A stretch of 64,000 nt of DNA from Cymodocea nodosa. Its lineage: Eukaryota > Streptophyta > Magnoliopsida > Alismatales > Cymodoceaceae. How positions within the stretch are numbered: position 1 is the first letter of the stretch; each line of letters starts with the position of its first letter. The position numbers and the translations under genes are program-made. The stretch covers positions 9,560,501 through 9,624,500 of the forward strand of contig CM072341.1 in the NCBI GenBank assembly GCA_036874045.1, given 5' to 3'. Of this stretch, positions 22,501-33,291 are shown piece after piece. The notes below the pieces were generated by a model that saw nothing but the letters and a program-made list of their open reading frames with translations, made no database searches and was not told the DNA's origin.

Positions 22501-22669
22501 AGAGGTTAGACATCATTTTCTAAGAGATAATGTCATTAAAGGAAAAATTAAATTAGAATTTGTGTCTAGTAAAAATCAATTAACTGATATATTTACAAAA
22601 CCTCTAGACGAAAATACATTCTGCAACATTAGATTAAATTTAGGTATTTGTAGGCTATGTGATGTGTAA
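19553..22669 (+). pseudogene. Copia-2 pol: protease, integrase, RT, RNase H; one internal stop
   Basis: A 1,039-codon frame that is nearly intact. Aspartic protease WILDSGASSHMTG (near 19580); GAG-pre-integrase YLWHRRIGQINM and the HHCC-type CDACELGKLH (19970-20105); integrase core HMDLFGPT, DHGTEF and VVERKN; RT with [10 protein letters not shown] near 21716; RNase H from about 22195. The RNase H motif reads YTNTDYA where relatives have YSDADWAG, so a catalytic Asp is changed. A TAA at 22307-22309 replaces the Gln of SKKQN; the frame then continues through ALST.EAEY to the usual end DIFTKPL...CRLCDV at 22669. The same stop is present in Copia-1. Confidence 0.92.
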
Positions 22670-23745
22670 AATGCTTAAACTCCACAAAAAAAGATAAATA
22701 TTATTGATGATGTTGTTCACCTCATAGATATTATATACTTATTATAAATATCTAAAGTAATATCTAAACTACTACTTAAGATACTATGTATTTATTGTAA
22801 AATCATAGTAGTATCTTATTGATTTTAAGTAGTTTATCAATTTTAATGGTTTTTACGATTTTAAGTGGAAATGTAAATGAAAAACATTAAATACTTCTGA
22901 CATTCTGAAATTTTGATTAAATGTTTTCTTTGAATCAAGGAAAATGCATATGATCATGCATAAATTTGACTTAATTGATTAAACTTGTAGAATAAGTTAT
23001 ATGTCACTCATCTTAAACTGTTAATCAAAAGTATAAGCATATTGAAACTGATTCATATTCTCAGTACAATCATAGAAGTAAAAATTGTATGAGATTTGTG
23101 TTTTTATTGCATTTGTATTAATGGAATACATATATACTGTGCTTAAAATGAAAAGTTCTTACAAAGTGAAAATCTTTGAGAGTTTATTGATCAGTTTGAT
23201 CACGAGCCTTTTGTACTTGAGTAGATAGGTATATAAGAATTGTTGTCCTCAAAAAGGATTCTTTAAATCTGGCAACCTAAGGTCCTGATCAGATCTGGGA
23301 TTGTTGACTGAAAGCTCATTGCACGGGTACATTAGAAAGCTCTTGTATGATTCAAGCTTTTCAAACTAACTTTTAAAGAAAATTATCAATATTTACTATT
23401 TTGAAAAGAAAAAGTTGTTTCATTAATTACAGATATCTTTGAATTGCATATAGTTTCTACCAATATGACTACTAATTTATTGAATCAACATTAGTACTTT
23501 TGAAAATGTTTATTTGAGATACATTCTTTTATTCTCCTTGAATTAATCACATTGAGTTCAAAGTTGTGTTTTGATTCATATACAGTAGGAATTGATTCTG
23601 GAATTTTTGATGATCTCAGGATAACAAAAGTTTCTAAAAAGAAAATTTAAAAGTATAGTTATACTTGACATCTATTATCACTACAAGTATATTTTGTATG
23701 TTGATTGAATATATTTGAAGTATATTTGTAGGGGGAGCATTAACA
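22670..23745 (+). other. Post-pol spacer of Copia-2 with conserved noncoding module and internal polypurine tract
   Basis: No convincing coding sequence. The stretch 22900-23700 is shared with Copia-1 (38000-38760) and, inverted, with the Gypsy-2 3' region (7960-9182). A short core, GGGATTGTTGACTGAAAGCTC at 23298, has a diverged counterpart in Copia-3 near 49810. The module ends with GTAGGGGGAGCATTAAC at about 23730, a polypurine-like tract far from the 3' LTR. Confidence 0.65.
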
Positions 23746-23979
23746 ATGTTGAAAACAGATTAATATAATTTAGAATACAAATCTTAGTTAATCTGAATTA
23801 ATGTCCTCTTAAAATCTTGATGAACTAATTTAAAAAGACAAATAAACTATTTTAGATTCAAAAGACAAAATGTTCAAATAGTTTACAATGTTCTCAAGAT
23901 AATGTTAAGTTTAGCATTTGTGTTGTTTTCAAAATGTTTCAGTTGGAAGCATCCGAAAATTGTTTAAGTGTACTAACTA

Positions 23980-24253
23980 GACGTTATGTTAGATAAGGTA
24001 ACGTGTAAAAATGCCTCTAGACAGTGTTTTACTCGTTAGGTTAGTTAACTCAATGAGTTATACTTGACTATTTCGGGTACTTTGATTGAATAAACTTTAT
24101 TCAATATTTATTTAATTTCTAAACCCGACTTCTCCTCACATTGAGTTATACGCCTAAAATCCCTATTTAAACACTTATTACACGGGCACTTAGGTTATTT
24201 GTAAACTTTGTCAAGAAAATCTTTCCCGCTTGTTGCTGTTACAACTTGCGACG
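23980..24253 (+). promoter_or_regulatory. Probable internal promoter of ORF3 in Copia-2
   Basis: Contains ACTCGTTAGGTTAGTTAACT then CAATGAGTTA (about 24031), a second GAGTTATAC near 24143, a TATA-like CTATTTAAACAC at about 24163, and a leader of about 85 bases to the ORF3 ATG. The first motif is the same one arrayed in the LTR U3. The block is conserved at the same place in Copia-1 (39125-39350). Promoter activity is inference. Confidence 0.5.
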
Positions 24254-26515
24254 ATGGTCTCCAAGTTCTACAAAGGTCGTGGCAGAGGAAAAGGCAAAAG
24301 CAGAAGAGATGCAAAAGGAAAAGAAATAGAGAATAATGAAGTTCCATGTACTTGGTTCAAGAAAATACTTCGAGTGGATAGAAGGTTAGCTGAAATTTAT
24401 AAATATTACTTCTTTCCTAAAGGTATACTAAATGAAGTTAGAACAGAAATTCAACATACTAATGCAAATATTACATACATGGGTATTCGTAGTAAATTTG
24501 ATAGAGAATACAGAATGAAATGTGCTGAGATTGCATTTTTGGAACAGCATGCAAAATATTTGGAAAAAGGTGTAGATTCATCAAATAGAACTCCTCAAAC
24601 TCCTATAAACGGTACAAGACTACATGCATTTGAGGAAGAACATGAATCAGCTATCCCTACTCCTTTATATTCAAAACAAGTAGAATCAGATATTGCTGTA
24701 GACAAAACATAAGTTGACAGTCTTCGAAAGTCCGTTGCAATAGAAAGTGCCTTAGAAGAATTAAAGTAGAAAACTTTTATGGAGCAATTTGAAAAGAAAA
24801 CAGCAATACTTGAAAAGGAGAAACAAAAATGTTATATAAGAAGGAAAGTCAGAAAAATTATGCCTAAGGAAACAAAGTCTATTGAAAAAGGAAAATCAGA
24901 TGAAAATTTATTTCCAAAGGACAATGTATGTCTAGACATTGTACCTTATTATACATCTGATAAACTCATCAGTTCTGAGCATACTGAAACTGATGAAGAT
25001 AATGAGACTTTATTTTTCCTTGCTAGAAAGCTTGAGAAGAAATACAAGTCAAATATGAGCACAAGTTTTTCTATTAGTACAAGTCCTGATGATGCAGATA
25101 TTGATAAATCAGAGCATCAGGCACCTGACATTGAACAAGTTATTGTAGATATAATTGACAATGTTGAAGCATTAACTAGTTCACAGGCTAAATTGTCTAG
25201 AGTAGCAGATATTGAAAATGTTAAGACTCCAGAAGAGCTAAAAGTTAACCAGCCTTCTACAGAATCTATAGAAGTAGAGTCTGAGAATTCACAGCATGAA
25301 TCAATGGAATTATTTGTTGAACAAAATGAACAATTACAGACAAATACACCGGCTGTAGAATTTGTGGAAAAATTGAACTCTGAACATTCTATAGAGACTA
25401 AAAAGATGAATGTTGAGCATATTGACAATGTTCCTAACATTGTTGAAGCTGAAGAATCATGCTTACCTGAGCAGCTTCAAGATAATATTTTGGAAGAGGT
25501 ATAACATGACATTCATTTCGAAGAAGAGGTTCCTGAAGATGAATTAAACTCTGAATCACGGCTTCAGGTATCACCTTCTTTGTGTACAATATTACAAATT
25601 CAAGGTAATGTAATTCATTTTAGATCTGAAGAAGCATTGCAGAAATACAATAATCTAATTACATATCAGATTCTGCATGCTTGTCCAATTAAATTCAGAA
25701 ATTTGATGGAAATAAGAGATCTGTTTGAGTTTCAAGGCCTCATTAAATTCTTACCAGCAGGAATGAAATGGAAGCAATACACAGAGCTTATTGCAGCTTT
25801 TTATAGCAATCTGGTCAAGAATGGAAATCTTCTAAAAACTCAAATAAATGAATAGGAGTTTCTATTGTCTCTTGAGTTAATTTTTGAAGTTTTAGGATTA
25901 AAGAATGAAGGTGTTGTTGTTACCAACAGATTTGACATGATAAGACAACTGGAATGGAACATTCAGTCTTTATCAAAAATTCCAGATGTATATTCTGAAA
26001 TGAGATTAATGGAAAATCTGAATGCAGAGGCAAGGTTTATTGCAAATATATTGCATGCAAATTTATTTCAGAGAGTTGGACACAATTTGGAAGTCAATAG
26101 AAGTTGTTTATATGCAACTTATGGCCTGCTAAATAGAATTCAAATAAATTGGTTTGATGTATTTATGTCTCAACTACAGCATATGAGTTCAAAGTTATTT
26201 TATGGTGATGCTGTATGTAGAATCCTTGCAAGCCAATTGACTTTATCCGACTAGCCCTCTAAAACTAAAGGCATGAGAGCATTTAGTGTCAAAGATTTGC
26301 AAAAATTACAAGCCATGCATAAACATCAACAACAACAACAACCTGATACAGACCATATACAACAACAACGACAAAGTTATTCAGTTCAAGTAGAACAGCA
26401 AACCCAGCTACCTTCTAACTTAGATGCAACGCTTAACGACATCAGAAATGATATAAGACATCTAGGAGATAAAATATGTAATGCTATAAGTGATATACTT
26501 AGGAGGGGTCGATAA
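24254..26515 (+). pseudogene. ORF3 of Copia-2: unknown retroelement protein in the env position
   Basis: A 753-codon frame with five in-frame stops and no frameshift. Residues 1-25 are basic and Gly/Arg/Lys-rich (YKGRGRGKGKSRR). A conserved IYKYYFF...LNEVR block follows, then an acidic Ser/Glu-rich middle. The C-terminal third has FEFQGL, LIAAFYSNLV, LIFEVLGLKNEGV, FQRVGH and WFDVF blocks. It ends with a Gln-rich run (about 26325) and the conserved RHLGDKICNAISDILRRGR. I see no signal peptide or membrane segment, so it is not an envelope-like protein in any obvious way. The FYSNLV/LGL pattern resembles the 'putative plant transposon protein' domain found in some plant retroelements; this is a tentative match from memory. 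Same length as the Copia-1 copy (2,262 bp). Stops at codon 172 (24767) and codon 534 (25853) are shared with Copia-1. Confidence 0.75.
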
Positions 26516-26896
26516 CTGTTTTTGTTTGTTTCTGAATACAAAATGTAATGTTTGTATTACTTGTTTAATTCATTGAACAATACATTTTTCTGTAAATGTG
26601 TTCAATTATTATTCTTGTTTACAGAAATTGTTGTTGTAATTCTCTTATATATGTATATATATTTTCTATAATTATCTTTTTGATTAATGACAGAAAGGGG
26701 GAGAAATATTATAAAAAGATGATTATGATCTTAATTGCATATATATATTATAAAAGGAGATGTTATTGAATGGTTATTGTAATCTAACAGATGATAATTA
26801 GAAAACCGATACTTATATAATTATTGACATCTGAGAGTTTTAGTTCTGAGAGGTAAAATTTACACAAACAATAGAAATAAGCTTAAGTGAACTTAA
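26516..26896 (+). other. 3' untranslated part of Copia-2 up to the Harbinger insertion
   Basis: Noncoding. Contains ATTAATGACAGAAAGGGGGAG near 26683, one of several polypurine tracts, and a run of AT dinucleotides near 26650. It corresponds to 41613-41999 in Copia-1. Confidence 0.7.
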
Positions 26897-26945
26897 GGGG
26901 GGGTTAGTGAACACCAGAATTCACAGAAAGGAAAGGAAAGTTCAA
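26897..26945. repeat. Left terminal inverted repeat of Harbinger-1
   Basis: Imperfect TIR: GGGGGTTAGTGAACACC followed by GAAAGGAAAGGAAAGTTC. The right end, inverted, has GTTAGTGCACGCCGGAAAG and GGAAAGGAAATGGAAAGTTC. A related motif, GTTAGTGTGCATG, recurs at about 26965. Confidence 0.75.
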
Positions 26946-27039
26946 ACTTTCCTTTTGTAAGTCGTTAGTGTGCATGTCAATTGATGGAAAGGAATTCTAC
27001 ACATTTCCGTCCATATATAAGATTCAATTTCCATTTCCG

Positions 27040-27420
27040 ACGGAAATTTTCCCACCCTCGCGCACGCGATTTTCGCTTAGAGGGCACACGATTTTCGCCC
27101 TCTCGCGTACGCACTCACCCTCCCTCACGCTCGCCGTTGCCGTCACACTCGTAGTTGTGCTCGTCGTCACGCTTGCCGCTCGCACTCGCCCTCACAGTCG
27201 TCGTCGTACTCGCACTGGCAGTCGCGCTCACTATCGCACTCACTGTTCGCCCTCACAGAAGCCTCCTACGCGTAGCACCGTCGAAACCTCCTCACACCGA
27301 AACCACCCCTGCCCTCGCTGTCGCCTGAAGCCGCCGCTGTCACCTGAAGCCTCCACTATCACCCTAGCTGCCGCTGTCGCTCGAAGCTGTTGTCGCCCGT
27401 CGTTGCCCACCCAATAGGTT
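27040..27420 (+). other. CpG-dense GC island in the Harbinger 5' region
   Basis: About 380 bases rich in CG, CTCGC, GTCGC and CCGCTG repeats, sharply different from the AT-rich surroundings. An open frame crosses it but its product is a low-complexity Arg/Ser/Pro string, so I do not call a gene. It lies 1.3 kb before ORF1 and may be the promoter or first-exon region of the transposon. Confidence 0.7.
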
Positions 27421-28690
27421 TGGCCTAAAGATACAAATCTTTATTCACTTTCAATAAACTCGAAGTGCAGTTGTTTTTTGCACTATAATAGCATCTGATA
27501 CACGAGTGCGATGGAAGAATATTTTTTTCCCCAATTTTATTGCATGCTTTACTGATGCACGAAGGTAATAAACCAGATCTCATGTTTATAATACTAGTCA
27601 AACATGTTTAAGTGGAAAGAAAGTGTTGACTCTGTCATGTTTGACTAGTGAAAATCGAAATAGATTGTTGTTGTTAACCAAGGGATCTGCTAATGGTGAT
27701 GTTTGCTTGAGCCAGCAACAAGTTGATGGTAAAAAACGTCTTCTTCAGTTGGTAAGTTTCTGTGTACTTCTGAACTAGTATTACATATATTTTGTAGGTC
27801 AATTTTCCCTTGGAACAAATCAATTAAAAAGTTACTTTGAAGACAGCGTATGAGTTATCAGCCACATTTTTCAGCATACACCTTTTTGCATAATTATACT
27901 ACTACCTAGAATATGTAATCAAAATTTCTCTTTTGATTAGTAGCCTTTTATCTTGTGAATAGTTAACTTAGTTTTGATTCGTTAATATGAAAATTTGTAA
28001 ATTTACTTGCAAAATGGTTTTCTTGCACATGTTACAAATTTTAATCCCAACATTCCTGATTTTTACATATACTTTTTACATTTGTGAAGTTATTTCATAA
28101 GCAAGTAGGTCCTTTTCTTATTTGCTAGATTTGTACATTTGTTGCTAATTTATTATATCTAATTTTCATTGATGATTGAAAGTAGCATTAATTTATGGAA
28201 TCTGTAGTATGTGTGAGAAAGATGAAACATTGCTTGATAGCTAGGTATTCTTAACTACCACCTTTGCAAGAGTTTGGATTTTATTTTGTTATGCTGCTTT
28301 GAGATCTGGGAAAAAAAATTCTAGTCGAACATTTGTTTCCATTATAAATAGTTTATAATACTATTTTCTTCCTTCATGTTATGAGTTTCAAATGTCACTT
28401 TGTTCAATAGATGCACATTAGTTATAAGAATCAATTAAACCTTTGTCAAACATCACATAGAAGATTTGACCAATCTTTTGTGTAGAACTCCCACAAATTT
28501 CATTTTAAATGACGTGTGTAGCATGTCCAATGATTAATTGTTTTACTTTGTTTTTACTTTTGCAATTCTCTTATATGATTTTGACAAAAATATGAATGTA
28601 ATGGTATTTGCAAATGCATATGAATATTTGTATTATTGTTGTTATTCCATATGTTTTATTGTAGTTGTTGAAACTATGCTTGTGTAGAAA

Positions 28691-29725
28691 ATGAGTACTC
28701 CTGATAAGGGAAGGACAGGTGGAGGTAGAAGTTACATTAATTGGAATGCTGAAGCAGATGCGTATTTCTTAGATATTTTAGCAGAAGTATTGAATGAAGG
28801 AAATAAGAAAACTCATGATGGAAAAATCAAAGGTAGCACTTGGGATGAAGTAATTGAAAAATACAATACTAGAAGAAACACAGGTATCACAAGGAAGAAT
28901 GTAGAAAGTCGCTTAAAAACTTGGCGACTAATGTATCGAAATTACTCCAAAATTGCCAACCAGAGTGGATGGGGTTGGAATTTCATCCAAGGTTACACTG
29001 ACATTGATGATGAGATTTGGAAAGAGTTCGTTAAGGTTAATTTTTTAATCACTTATGACTTATAAAATATTGTAATCTTTATCTTTTTCCATTTGACTAC
29101 AATTTTCTTTTTATAGGCACATCTAGAGTGTGAAAGCTACAAAGGCAAACCATGCTTGATATTTGAGCAATTGCAACAAATATTTGAAGGTAGTATGGCC
29201 ACTAGGAATATGGCTAAACAAGGTGATGAGGTAGAGTTTGTGCCAAACACGTAGGATGTGGAAATGAACACTTTCAATACTACTCAGGAAACAATGGACA
29301 TGGATTCTGATTTACCTCCTTCATCAGGAGGAAGTTCAAGGGTGGCAATTGAGAAGAAGAAGAGACGAGCAAGACCTCATGCAGTGTCCCATCAAATCAT
29401 AGCAGATTCATTTAAAGATACATCAAAAGCCATTATGCATATGTGTGAAATAGATCAACAAAATCAAGCTACACGGAACGAGCAATTTAAAGAGTTGGTT
29501 GATACACAAAAAAAATTAGTTGAAGTACAGGAAAGGTTGGTTGATATTAAAGAAAAGACTAAAAACTATTTAGATCATACTGTTGCAGCGTTACTTCAGA
29601 TTGAAGGTCTTTCTACAGAAGAACAATATGAAGCTATGGAGTTATTCCAAAAGCCAGAATTTTGTAAAATGTTCTTAAGTTTACCAACAGAAATGCGTTA
29701 TGGATGGTTGAGGTTTAGGAAGTGA
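28691..29725 (+). pseudogene. Harbinger-1 ORF1: Myb/SANT-like DNA-binding protein
   Basis: Two exons. Exon 1, 28691-29035, carries a Myb/SANT-like (trihelix-type) domain: WNAEADAYFLDILAEV, GSTWDEVIEKYN, ITRKNVESRLKTWR. Exon 2 starts after TTTATAG at 29117, in phase, and continues AHLECESYKGK to TGA 29723. It includes a basic KKKRRARPH stretch and a coiled-coil-like KKLVEVQERLVDIKEK segment. Together with the transposase, such a protein is needed for Harbinger transposition (DNA binding and nuclear import). A single TAG at about 29252 interrupts the frame where Gln is likely. Splice sites are AAG|GTTAAT and TATAG|GCACAT. Confidence 0.85.
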
Positions 29726-30048
29726 GCATATGGTTACAATGGATGAAATGTTTGTTTTGTGCATGAATTCACTTTCTTTCCAATCTTGAACTTCTTGTGT
29801 TTATGAAGTGTTTTCATGAATGTAATCTTTTATGGATGAAATCTTTTTGTGGAAGGTCATATATGGATGAAATGAACACTGGATATTATATATTGAAATG
29901 TGAAATGACTTCTCATTATGAAATGTAAAATGCTTTTTATTAGTTGAAACATCGAATGTCTTTTATTTTCTTAAAAATGTGAAATGTCTTTTTTTTTCTT
30001 AATGTGAAATGGTAAATTCGTAATATTTTTGTTATTTTGTAGGTGAGG

Positions 30049-31449
30049 ATGAATCCCAGTGACATGTTTACTACTACAGTTGATAATGCAATTTCATTCA
30101 TACTGGATGAAGAAGAAGTGGCTAGAAGAAGGCGACTACGTCTATTAATGTCATGGACAATTTTAGCAAAAATGGCAAGTACGTCACTATTACTATACAA
30201 TAACACAAGTCGTATATATAGTAAAGAAGGTGCAGATTACATTAAGAGATTACTAGATCCTTGTCAACCTCATGAAGCTTACAATTGTCGAAAAATTTAC
30301 AGAATGAGTCAAAGTGTGTTTAAAAGTTTTTGTTCTTTAATGAGAAATGAAGGAGTTATTGCTGATACCGACAACATTAGTGTAGAAGAGAAATTTGCCA
30401 TGTTCCTTGTCACAGTAGGGCAAAATCAAAGGTATAGAGTAACAGTTGAGCGATTTAGTTGTTCAAGTTAGAGTGTTAGCAAATACTTTAATGAAGTATT
30501 AAATGCTATAATACGTCTACATCATGTGCTTATAGCAAGACCTTTATCTTCAACACCAAGTCGAATTGCAGATGATGTAAATGTTTATCCATATTTTAAG
30601 GTATGTATTCACTTTTGTATATATATTGTAGTTTTTATCTTATTTAAGGAATTAAATGATGTTTAATGTGTATAGGATTGCATTGGAGCTATTGATGGTA
30701 CTCATATCAAAGCAACTATTTTTGGACAAGAAACAGCTAGATTTAGAAATAGGAAAGGTGAATTGTCTCAAAATGTGATGGCAGCATGTAATTTTGATAT
30801 GAGATTTACATATATTTTAGCTAGTTGGGAAGGATCAGCAGCTGATGCTCGTATCCTTCAAGATGCAATTAGTACACCTAATGGTTTCAAAGTTCCTCCA
30901 GGTAAATGCAATTAGTATATTTTCAAGTAATATGCACATTATCATACTAATTTCTATTCTTCTATAGGTAAGTTTTACTTGGTAGATGCTGGATATCCCA
31001 ATCGACTAGAGTATATTTGCCCATTTCGAGGTGTACGCTATCATTTATCTGATTATGTTAATGATAGACTTCCTAGTAATGCTGTAGAAAACTTTAACTA
31101 CAGGCATTCACAACTAAGAACAGTCATTGAGCGTACATTTGGAGTTGTGAAACATCGTTTTTCAATCTTACGAGGTCAGATGCCATATCCATATGAAACA
31201 CAAGTGAAGATTGTGATCGCATGTTTTTTACTTCACAATTTCATTCGATTGGCTGATAAAGAAGATTTACTTGAAGATTTGCAAGATGAGTTAGAAGAAT
31301 TAAATATTACTGATGATATACAACCAATAGGAGAAGTGCATATGGATGGACATTCACAGGTTGGAACGAGTCAAGAACAACGAAAAGAATTAGCTGATAA
31401 GATGCGTGAGGATATGACGATGGCAATATGGGATGGAAGGACTATTTAA
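30049..31449 (+). pseudogene. Harbinger-1 DDE transposase
   Basis: Three exons: 30049-30600, 30676-30901 and 30968-31449, with GT/AG introns (AAG|GTATGT...ATAG|GAT; CAG|GTAAAT...ATAG|GTAAG) that keep the frame. The N-terminal part has a helix-turn-helix-like region (FCSLMRNEG, EEKFAMFLVTVGQNQRYR). Catalytic residues: Asp in IGAIDGTH (30694-30696), Asp in SAADARIL (30844-30846), Glu in VIERTFGVVKHRF (31129-31131). One TAG in exon 1 (about 30469) breaks it; otherwise the length is normal. The ATG at 30049 follows a TTTTGTAG acceptor, so there may be an upstream noncoding exon. Confidence 0.92.
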
Positions 31450-31829
31450 GTCCATTTATATTATACCTTTGGATCTTAATAAGTAATAAGTAGAATGCTT
31501 TGTATCTTTGGACTATTGTGTAGATTGATGTTGTAAAACTTTGGATGCTTTGTACTTTTAGACTACTTTTTAAATTTATGTTGTAATAATTAGAGCATGT
31601 ATACTTTTTCAAGTCATTAATATTATTTTCATTTTTAAAAATAAAATTACAGATTGATGTATTAATTACACAATTTTAGGTAGTGTTTTATAATATATTT
31701 TGGTTGAAATCTTAAATCTATTAGTTCAAACCATAGATTATAAATTATTCTTATTATTTTAATCTTTAAATACAATTTAGTTTAAAATACATATACATAT
31801 ATATATATTTATTTATATATATATAAAGT

Positions 31830-32460
31830 ATCGGTTTTCCCGAACAACCAATTCAAAAAATATATATACATATATATATATTTATATATATAAAAAGTAT
31901 CGATTGAACCGAACATGTTCGATTCAACCAATTCAAAAAATATATATTTATATATATAAAAAGTATCGGTTGAACCGAACATGATCGGTTCAACCGATAC
32001 ATATATATATACATATATATATATTTTTATATATATAAAAAGTATCGGTTCAACCGATGCAAATATATATACATATATATATTTATATATATAAAAAGTA
32101 TTGGTTGAACCGAACATGATCGGTTCAACCGATACAAATATATATACATATATATATAAAAAGTATCGGTTGAACCGAACATGTTTGGTTCAACCAATTC
32201 AAAAATATCATAAAAAATTACAAATATGCAAAGCCCTCTACTCAACCGATTAATATATATATATATATAACATAAATTATCGGTTGAAACGATGATCTTT
32301 CGATTCAACCATTTTCAATATTAATAAATATTAATAGTTTATAATCTATCGGTTAAATCGAAAGATCATCGATTCAACCGTTTTCAATATTAATAAATAT
32401 TAATAGTTTATAATCTATCGGTTGAACCAATATATTTACGGTTCAACTGTTTTCCAATAA
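31830..32460. repeat. Palindromic CGGTTGAACCG minisatellite in Harbinger-1
   Basis: Two repeat classes in AT-rich DNA. First (31830-32200), units of very roughly 60-120 bases: TATCGGTTGAACCGAACATG then ATCGGTTCAACCGATAC, a near-perfect palindrome, separated by (TA)n. Second (32270-32460), units of about 67 bases with ATCGGTT..ATCGAAAGATCAT and TTCAATATTAATAAATATT. Open frames here are artefacts of the TA repeats. Lies 3' of the transposase. Confidence 0.85.
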
Positions 32461-33009
32461 GTAAATATGTAAATAATAATAATATATCAGTAAATATTTT
32501 ATTCTTCTGCTCAACAAAGACATTCTCGCTTTTGCCAAATTAAGTAAATATACATACATATATATTAAAATAATAATGGTAAACAATGGATTAATAATGA
32601 TATATCTTTATATTATTTTTAAAAAAATTATAAATACACATAAAATATAATGTAATAATTAAAATAATATAAAAAATTTAAGAAAAAGAGAGAATAATAT
32701 TAGACATATATATCTAAGAATTAATAATAAAAATAATAATAAAATTTAATTTACAAAGAAAAAATGAAGATGTAGATTTTTAATGGTAAAAGTATGCTTA
32801 TCTTTTAGGGACCTTTTGCATTTTGATGATTATTATTCTATATTTACTAATGTACAATTAAAAACATTTAATGTACATAATTATATTTGAATATCAAATA
32901 AATTAATATTATTTTTAGGTGTAAATATAAAATTACAAATTAATGTATCAATTACACAATTTTAAATAGTGTATTAGAATTTATTTCATTATTTTTTCAA
33001 TTTCCAAAC

Positions 33010-33175
33010 ATTCTCGCGTGCACTAAAGCCCCATAGGAATTCTAACTTTCTGAACTTTCCGATAGATGCACTAAACCCCTATGGAAATTCTGACATTCTA
33101 GACATTCTATTTCCTTTCCTTCTGAACTTTCCATTTCCTTTCCGTTTGGACTTTCCGGCGTGCACTAACAGCCCC
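33010..33175. repeat. Right terminus of Harbinger-1 with three reiterated end motifs
   Basis: Read inward from 33175 on the minus strand, the terminal motif occurs three times: GGGGCTGTTAGTGCACGCC, GGGGTTTAGTGCATC and GGGGCTTTAGTGCACGCG, at roughly 80-base and 50-base spacing. Subterminal repeats of this kind are typical transposase binding regions in DNA transposons. Confidence 0.75.
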
Positions 33176-33278
33176 TAGTCAACAAACAAGTTTGTTGAAT
33201 TAAAAGTTAACCCAACGAAGGTGCTTTGTTGAGTTATACATATTTCATAATTCATTTAATATGGTTTTGTCATCACCA

Positions 33279-33291
33279 AAAAGGAGGAGAT
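33279..33291 (+). other. Polypurine tract of Copia-2
   Basis: AAAAAGGAGGAGAT immediately before TGTTGAG of the 3' LTR. The equivalent tract in Copia-1 reads AAAAAAGGGGGAGAT. Confidence 0.85.

Larger units (their letters stand above)
26897..33175 (+). mobile_element. Harbinger-1: PIF/Harbinger DNA transposon inserted in Copia-2
   Basis: Begins GGGGGGGTTAGTGAACACC and ends (inverted) GGGGCTGTTAGTGCACGCC. Copia-1 supplies the empty site: GAACTTAAGTCAACAAAC at about 41996. In Copia-2 it is split as GAACTTAA / TAGTCAACAAAC, consistent with a 3-bp TAA duplication of which one copy lost an A. The 6,279-bp element contains both Harbinger genes on the plus strand: a Myb/SANT-like ORF1 and a DDE transposase. 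Confidence 0.93.

Noticed and set aside
24254-26515. ORF3 as a retroviral-type envelope gene
   Set aside because: No signal peptide, membrane anchor or cysteine-rich ectodomain is visible; position alone does not support env.
26968-27417. Open frame of about 149 codons in the GC-rich part of Harbinger-1
   Set aside because: Low-complexity Arg/Ser/Pro/Thr product from CpG-rich repeats; no domain, and its frame has no other support.
31809-32308. Minus-strand frames rich in Tyr and Ile
   Set aside because: They are translations of (TA)n and the CGGTTGAACCG minisatellite, not genes.
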